Positions 5,913 to 9,893 of a stretch of DNA of 9,893 nucleotides are shown piece by piece. The notes below the pieces were generated by a model. That model was not told the DNA's origin. It saw only the letters and a list, made by a program, of their open reading frames with translations, and did not search any database. This DNA comes from Pseudomonadota bacterium (GTDB lineage Bacteria > Pseudomonadota > Alphaproteobacteria > Rhizobiales > Xanthobacteraceae). A program made the position numbers and the translations under genes. The stretch spans positions 1 through 9,893 of the forward strand of contig JAEZEY010000244.1 of NCBI GenBank assembly GCA_023432845.1, written 5' to 3'. The first letter of the stretch is position 1. The number at the start of each line of letters is the position of its first letter.

Positions 5913-6386
5913 ATGTCCGACGAAACCGATACGCCGAAAGTCGTCGCGTTCAACACCGACGCGATGTTCCAAATGCCCAAGTTCGAAGTGCCGAATGTGG
6001 AAGTGCCGCCGGCATTCCGCGAATTCGCCGAGAAGGGCATCGCCCAGGCGAAGGAAGGCTACGACAAGATGAAGGCCAACGCCGAAACGGCGACCGAAAC
6101 GCTCGAGACGACCTATTCGATCGCCTCGAAGGGCTGCGCCGATTACGGCGTCAAGCTGATCGAGACGGCGCGCGCCAACTCGAACGCCGCCTACGACCTG
6201 ATGGCCGAACTCATGGGCGCGAAGTCGTACTCGGACGTCATCGCCCTCACCACCGCTTACTGGCGCAACCGCTTCGACGCGCTCAACGCCCAGGCCAAGG
6301 AGCTCTCCGAGCACGCCCAGAAGGTCGCGATCGAGACCGCCGAGCCGATCAAGGAAAGCTTCGCCAAGTTCAGCAAGGCCGCGTAA
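5913..6386 (+). CDS. Phasin family protein (phasin 2)
   Basis: A 157-residue phasin, the usual length for alphaproteobacterial PhaP-like proteins. An acidic, variable N-terminus (MSDETDTPKV) leads to MPKFEVPNVEVPPAFREFAEK, then long Ala/Glu/Lys-rich helices including AQAKEGYDKMKANAETATE and, near the C-terminus, YWRNRFDALNAQAKELSEHA. This is the Phasin_2 pattern of granule-surface proteins. The frame stays open upstream to 5748, but the start at 5913 is chosen because the promoter lies at 5764-5791 and the Shine-Dalgarno at 5898-5904 fits only this ATG. It shares its opening and its LSEHA ending with phasin 1, so the pair probably arose by old duplication. It is a single-gene unit: own promoter, putative PhaR operators, and a strong terminator at 6417-6449. 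Inferred role: coating of PHB granules, released from repression when polymer accumulates. Confidence 0.92.
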   Translation: MSDETDTPKVVAFNTDAMFQMPKFEVPNVEVPPAFREFAEKGIAQAKEGYDKMKANAETATETLETTYSIASKGCADYGVKLIETARANSNAAYDLMAELMGAKSYSDVIALTTAYWRNRFDALNAQAKELSEHAQKVAIETAEPIKESFAKFSKAA

Positions 6387-6416
6387 TCGGCCTTCCGGGA
6401 CACCAGACCTACATCC

Positions 6417-6449
6417 AAGGCCCGGGTCGACCGCCCGGGCCTTTCTTTT
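6417..6449 (+). terminator. Rho-independent terminator after phasin 2
   Basis: AAGGCCCGGG (6417-6426) pairs over ten positions with CCCGGGCCTT (6434-6443) around a seven-base loop, followed by a T-rich run to 6449. It begins 30 bases after the phasin-2 stop. Confidence 0.9.
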
Positions 6450-6516
6450 GGCGTTTTGCGGCTGGTTCTGCTCCGCTTCAGGCCAGCAATTCGCCGCCGT
6501 CCGGGGCCCAAACCGC

Positions 6517-6545
6517 TTGCCAAAGGCGGATGCGGCTCTTAGGTT
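6517..6545 (+). promoter_or_regulatory. Possible promoter of tRNA-His
   Basis: TTGCCA (6517-6522) is followed after 17 bases by TAGGTT (6540-6545). The -35 matches five of six consensus positions, the -10 three of six. It lies about 80 bases before the tRNA. The rest of 6450-6624 shows no gene. Confidence 0.3.
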
Positions 6546-6624
6546 CGCGCCGCGCGCGGGGCCTTTTGCGTCCCGCAGCCTGTGAGGCCCAAGCGGTATC
6601 GCCCGGTCGTCACGTCATCACTTT

Positions 6625-6701
6625 GCAGGCGTAGCTCAGTTGGTTAGAGCGCCGGTCTGTGGAACCGGAGGTCGGTGGTTCAAGTCCACCCGCCTGTACC
6701 A
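6625..6701 (+). tRNA. tRNA-His (anticodon GTG), alphaproteobacterial type
   Basis: A complete 77-base cloverleaf with CCA encoded at 6699-6701. The acceptor strands GCAGGCG (6625-6631) and CGCCTGT (6691-6697) pair with a G-U at 1:72. The anticodon stem CCGGT/ACCGG (6652-6656, 6664-6668) holds the loop CTGTGGA with anticodon GTG at 6659-6661. The T arm is GGTGG-TTCAAGT-CCACC. The discriminator base is A73 (6698), and the base before G1 is T (6624), so the usual G-1:C73 identity pair of tRNA-His is absent. That loss is an established feature of many alphaproteobacteria, whose histidyl-tRNA synthetase has changed to suit. No terminator separates it from the MFS gene starting 41 bases downstream. 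Confidence 0.97.
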
Positions 6702-6742
6702 CTTGCTAGCGAAGGCGTTCAAAAACAGAAAAAATCGACGCC

Positions 6743-7942
6743 GTGCTCTTCTTCTCCCTCCTCCTTCCTTACTTCCTCGGCAATTTCTATCGGCCGTTTC
6801 TCGCCGTCGTTGCCGGCGATCTGTCGCGCGAGCTCGGTCTCGATGCCGCCGGTCTTGCCAGCCTGCAGGCCGCCTTCCTGCTGGCCTTCGCGGTGACGCA
6901 GGTGCCGGTTGCGCTGTCGCTCGACCGCTTGGGGCCGCTCCGCATTCTGATCTTGAGTCTGGCCTCGGCCGTCGCGGGCGGCGTGTTGCTGAGCGTCTCG
7001 TTCCAGCCCTGGCATGCAACATTGGCCATGGCGCTGCTCGGCGCCGGCTTCTCGCCGGTGATGATGGCGGGCTTCTACTTCATCGGCCGGGCGTATCCGC
7101 CTGAACGGTTCGCGACTTTGTCGTCGATGCTGTTCGGTTTCGGCATGCTCGGCGATCCGTTAAGCGGCTCTCCGTTGACGCTCGCCGTCGAAGCGTTCGG
7201 GTGGCGGCCGACGATGTTCGGCATGGCCGCTGTCACGGCCTTTGGTCTTCTTTTGATCGTCTTGGTGCTGCGCGACCCTGCGCGTGTTGAAGCGCCCGGC
7301 GGCAGGGTGACCGCGCTTGACGCGACGAAACAGGTCCTCGCTATCCGCCCGCTCTGGTTCCTCGTGCCGGTCGCCTTCATCAGTTACGCGCCGGTGGCGG
7401 CCGTGCGCGGGCTATGGATCGCTCCCTATCTGGAAAAGGTGCACGGCTACAGCGCGCATGATGTCGGTCTTGCCGCCACCGTAATGGGCCTGGCCTTCGC
7501 TCTCGGCGCGGTTTTCTATGCGCCGCTTAATCGCATGTTGGGCGACGCCAAAATCTCGGTAGCGGCAGGACTCGCTGTCACCGTGGTCGCCTGGATCGTG
7601 CTGGGTCTTTTTGGCGCCGCCTCGGGAGCGCTGGCTCTCACTCTGCTCCTCATTGCCGCAAGCTTCGGTGCCGGCGCCGCGATTCTCCTGGCGCATACAC
7701 GGGCTTTCCTGCCGTCGCATCTCGTTGGGCAGGGCGTGACCATGATCAACCTGTTGTTCTTCGTCGGTGCCGCGCTCGCGCAGTGGCTGTCCGGTCGCTA
7801 CGTCAAGGCGGCCGAACTCGCCGCGGTCGCGCCCGACGTCATTTACGGCACCCTGTTTGTCGCCTTTGGCATCGTGCTGGCCGTTTCGCTGATCATCTAC
7901 ATGTTCGCGCCGCGCGAGCGGTCGGCGTCACAGGGGCCGTGA
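6743..7942 (+). CDS. MFS transporter, substrate unknown
   Basis: A 399-residue integral membrane protein of the Major Facilitator Superfamily with about 12 hydrophobic segments and a length normal for the family. The cytoplasmic loop after the second helix carries motif A as DRLGPLRI (61-68). The central loop lies at about 176-200 (RDPARVEAPGGRVTALDATK) and separates the two six-helix halves. The C-terminus is short and polar. The start is a GTG at 6743: the frame is closed by TAG at 6707-6709 and no ATG or TTG lies between. No Shine-Dalgarno is visible, and the first membrane helix begins at residue 1 or 2, so the N-terminus is unusually bare. It follows tRNA-His directly and may share its transcript. 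Residues do not point to a specific substrate; it could be an efflux pump or an organic-anion carrier. Confidence 0.85.
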   Translation: MLFFSLLLPYFLGNFYRPFLAVVAGDLSRELGLDAAGLASLQAAFLLAFAVTQVPVALSLDRLGPLRILILSLASAVAGGVLLSVSFQPWHATLAMALLGAGFSPVMMAGFYFIGRAYPPERFATLSSMLFGFGMLGDPLSGSPLTLAVEAFGWRPTMFGMAAVTAFGLLLIVLVLRDPARVEAPGGRVTALDATKQVLAIRPLWFLVPVAFISYAPVAAVRGLWIAPYLEKVHGYSAHDVGLAATVMGLAFALGAVFYAPLNRMLGDAKISVAAGLAVTVVAWIVLGLFGAASGALALTLLLIAASFGAGAAILLAHTRAFLPSHLVGQGVTMINLLFFVGAALAQWLSGRYVKAAELAAVAPDVIYGTLFVAFGIVLAVSLIIYMFAPRERSASQGP

Positions 7943-7945
7943 CAA

Positions 7946-7975
7946 AAAACGCCGGCGATTTCTCGCCGGCGTTTT
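7946..7975. terminator. Bidirectional terminator between MFS and L,D-transpeptidase genes
   Basis: AAAACGCCGGCGA (7946-7958) and TCGCCGGCGTTTT (7963-7975) pair perfectly over 13 positions around a TTTC loop. A runs on one side and T runs on the other let it end transcription from both convergent genes. It begins four bases after the MFS stop. Confidence 0.93.
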
Positions 7976-7998
7976 CATCTTCGATATTCGATAGCCTT

Positions 7999-9893
7999 TT
8001 AGCGAACCACGACGCGGCCATCGCGGCCATAGCGCGGTCCGACATTGCGGCTGGGACGATAGACCGGCTCGGGCCGGCCGAAACCGCCGAACAGCGCTTC
8101 GAAGAAGTTCGGGCCGCTGCTGTAGCCGCCGCCGAATGCGCCGACCGGCAGACGCACCGGCTTCGACGAGGTGTTCGGAGGACGCGCGACCGCGATGTCG
8201 GCGACCTTGCGGTCACTGCCCTTGAGGATCGCGATCATGCGCTGGTCGCGGCCATAGACGTCCTCGCGGAACTGCAACTTGCCTTCCTCATCGACGAATG
8301 CAGTCTGATAGGTCAGGTGCACCCAGAGATGGTTCGGAAAGTTGATGTTGATCTCGGAGCCGCCGAACATGCTCTCGAGCTTGGCCGCGGTGTAGTTCTT
8401 CTCCGGCAGCGCCAGCGACAACAGCTTCTCGCCGTACATCAGCGGGTTCTCGACGCGCATGCAGCCGTGGCTGAAGGCGCGCCTCTCCTGCTTGAACAGA
8501 TGCTTGTCCGGCGTGTCATGCTGATAGACGAGGAACTTGTTCGGGAAGTTGAAGCGGATGCGGCCGAGTGCATTGCCCGCGCCCGGCGGCTGATAGATTC
8601 GCACGGTACCGTCGGCAGCCTGTTCGACCTTGAGGCCGATACGGTCGAGTGCGTTCGGATCTTCCTGCAGGGCGGGCAGATACTCATTCTGGATGATCGA
8701 CGGCGGCACGTTCCAGGTCGGATTGACCGTGATGAACTTCATCTCGGCCGAGATCATCGGGGTGGCGTGGTTGCCCGCCTTGCCGGCGACGATCTTGGTG
8801 GTCCAGTAGACCTTGTTGTCGTTCCACAAAGTCAGGCGATAGTCCGGCACGTTGACGATCACGTGCGGGTTGCCGAGATCGCGCGCCATCCAGCGCCAGC
8901 GCTCCATGTTCACAATCACGGTGTCGATCGGATCGTGTGAGGCGCGTGCAACCGTGCGCTTCTGCGGCTTGTTGCCGTTAAGTGCTCGCAGCGTGACCGG
9001 GCCGACATTGCCGTCGGTGTCGAGATCCTCCTGGGCCTGGAAGGTTTTCACCGCTTCGACCACGGCATTGTCGTAAAGCGTGCTGGTCTTGTCGCCCGGG
9101 ATGTCGAGACGCTTGCGCAGATCGGCGACGCGCTTGTCGTTCATGCCGGGGCGCAGGATCGGGCCCGACGCGATCTTGATCGCCGGCGCCGGCTTGGCGT
9201 CCTCGGTCTTGGCTTCGGCGACGGCGTTGCCGGCACGCAGTTCGGCAAGCTTGGCGCGCAGCGCCTTGAATTGCGCGTGCGGCGGGTTGTAGTCCTCGAG
9301 CGCTGCAGCGGCGTTGCTCGCCTTCGCCAGACTGTCGAGAACCGACGCGGGATCGGGTGCCGTCTGGCTGAAGTCGATATCGGCGGCGACGCGGCTGAAG
9401 TGAATGCGGCCGAGCTGCGCATGACGGGCATAGGTCAGCACGGCGGCCGTCAGCTTGATTTCGGCATCGGCCAGTTCGTCCGCCGTCCTGGCCGCAGCGA
9501 AGTCCGGCGTCGAATAGTCGCCGGCGTCGAGGCCGACTTCGTCGGCCTTCGACAGTGTGGCCATGACGGACTTGGCGCGCTCGGTGATGGCGCCGTCATT
9601 GATCCAGACCGGGGCGTAGTCGCGGGCCTTGTAAAAGGCCTCGACGCCGGCGTGTTCGGCCTTGCGGGAAACAATGCGGTCGAGCGCCTTGCCGGTGACG
9701 ATATCGCGCAGCTTGTCCGTGACGGCGGCATTGGCGGCCGTATTGTCGGCGGCCGCTTGGTCAGTCGCCGGCGCGGCGGCTGGAGCCGGGGTGGCGACTG
9801 GAGCAGGAGCCGCGGTCGGCGCGGCCTGGGCCGGCGCTTCAGAGGCTCGCGGTGCAAGATCCTTCAGGGTCGGTGGCGCGATTGGCTCTGACA
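7999..9893 (-). CDS. L,D-transpeptidase (YkuD family, YcbB-like), N-terminus outside window
   Basis: A cell-wall enzyme that forms 3-3 crosslinks between peptidoglycan stems, or links proteins to them, in the periplasm. At least 631 codons are visible; the frame is still open at 9893, so the start and any signal peptide lie beyond. In order: an Ala/Pro-rich stretch (about the first 45 visible residues), an L,D-transpeptidase scaffold region beginning near TDKLRDIVTGKALD, a peptidoglycan-binding repeat (RPGMNDKRVADLRKRL to GPVTLRALN), then the YkuD catalytic domain starting at HVIVNVPDYRL. The active site SHGCMR is intact, with the catalytic Cys encoded at 8461-8463 and an upstream His in YQHDTP. 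A Gly/Arg-rich tail ends the protein. An internal ATG at 9564 is not the start, because the scaffold domain extends upstream of it. It is convergent with the MFS gene. Confidence 0.94.
   Translation of the reverse strand, partial: SEPIAPPTLKDLAPRASEAPAQAAPTAAPAPVATPAPAAAPATDQAAADNTAANAAVTDKLRDIVTGKALDRIVSRKAEHAGVEAFYKARDYAPVWINDGAITERAKSVMATLSKADEVGLDAGDYSTPDFAAARTADELADAEIKLTAAVLTYARHAQLGRIHFSRVAADIDFSQTAPDPASVLDSLAKASNAAAALEDYNPPHAQFKALRAKLAELRAGNAVAEAKTEDAKPAPAIKIASGPILRPGMNDKRVADLRKRLDIPGDKTSTLYDNAVVEAVKTFQAQEDLDTDGNVGPVTLRALNGNKPQKRTVARASHDPIDTVIVNMERWRWMARDLGNPHVIVNVPDYRLTLWNDNKVYWTTKIVAGKAGNHATPMISAEMKFITVNPTWNVPPSIIQNEYLPALQEDPNALDRIGLKVEQAADGTVRIYQPPGAGNALGRIRFNFPNKFLVYQHDTPDKHLFKQERRAFSHGCMRVENPLMYGEKLLSLALPEKNYTAAKLESMFGGSEININFPNHLWVHLTYQTAFVDEEGKLQFREDVYGRDQRMIAILKGSDRKVADIAVARPPNTSSKPVRLPVGAFGGGYSSGPNFFEALFGGFGRPEPVYRPSRNVGPRYGRDGRVVVR

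Noticed and set aside
7783..8940. A 385-codon plus-strand open frame
   Set aside because: It runs through the end of the MFS gene, the perfect terminator and then antisense to the L,D-transpeptidase, which no real gene would do.
7999..9564. L,D-transpeptidase starting at the ATG at 9564
   Set aside because: The same frame is open to the window edge and encodes more of the scaffold domain upstream, so 9564 is an internal Met.
1..9893. Mobile element, prophage, CRISPR array, toxin-antitoxin or defence system
   Set aside because: No integrase, transposase, regular repeat array, small gene pair or defence domain is seen; composition is even and the genes are typical of core chromosome.

Overview
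The window reads as a piece of chromosome from a GC-rich alphaproteobacterium, most likely of the order Hyphomicrobiales (Rhizobiales), around the Bradyrhizobium/Rhodopseudomonas/Pseudolabrys part of the tree. The evidence is the strong GC bias, a soluble multi-PAS kinase of the PleC/DivJ/PdhS type, a DUF1194 protein, two phasins, and a tRNA-His of the unusual alphaproteobacterial kind (no encoded G-1, G1:U72 pair, A73). This placement rests on gene content and signature features, not on a database search.

Layout. Bases 1-84 hold no convincing gene. An exported ferric-iron ABC transporter binding protein is encoded on the minus strand (85-1101); its upstream region carries an AT-rich patch with a partial Irr box. 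Still on the minus strand, a 953-residue PAS-rich histidine kinase (2174-5035) is followed after 61 bp by an exported von Willebrand A-like DUF1194 protein (1360-2112), probably in one transcript. The divergent region 5036-5266 has a CtrA-like box beside the kinase start and leads on the plus strand to a first phasin (5267-5626). A second phasin (5913-6386) has its own well-formed promoter, a pair of TTGCATTGCAA-type operators resembling targets of the PHB regulator PhaR, a structured leader and a strong terminator.

Next comes tRNA-His(GTG) (6625-6701) and, only 41 bp later with no terminator between, an MFS transporter starting at GTG (6743-7942). A perfect two-way terminator (7946-7975) separates it from a convergent L,D-transpeptidase (7999 to beyond 9893) whose N-terminus lies outside the window.

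How the parts work together. This looks like ordinary core chromosome rather than an island: I see no integrase, transposase, phage gene, CRISPR array or sharp change in composition. Its themes are envelope and iron housekeeping, storage-granule surface proteins, and signalling probably tied to the cell-cycle phosphorelay. The most informative content is regulatory: a two-site operator over the phasin-2 promoter, a CtrA-like site at the kinase gene, an Irr-like site at the iron gene, and a possible tRNA-mRNA joint transcript. I found no convincing undescribed multi-gene system.
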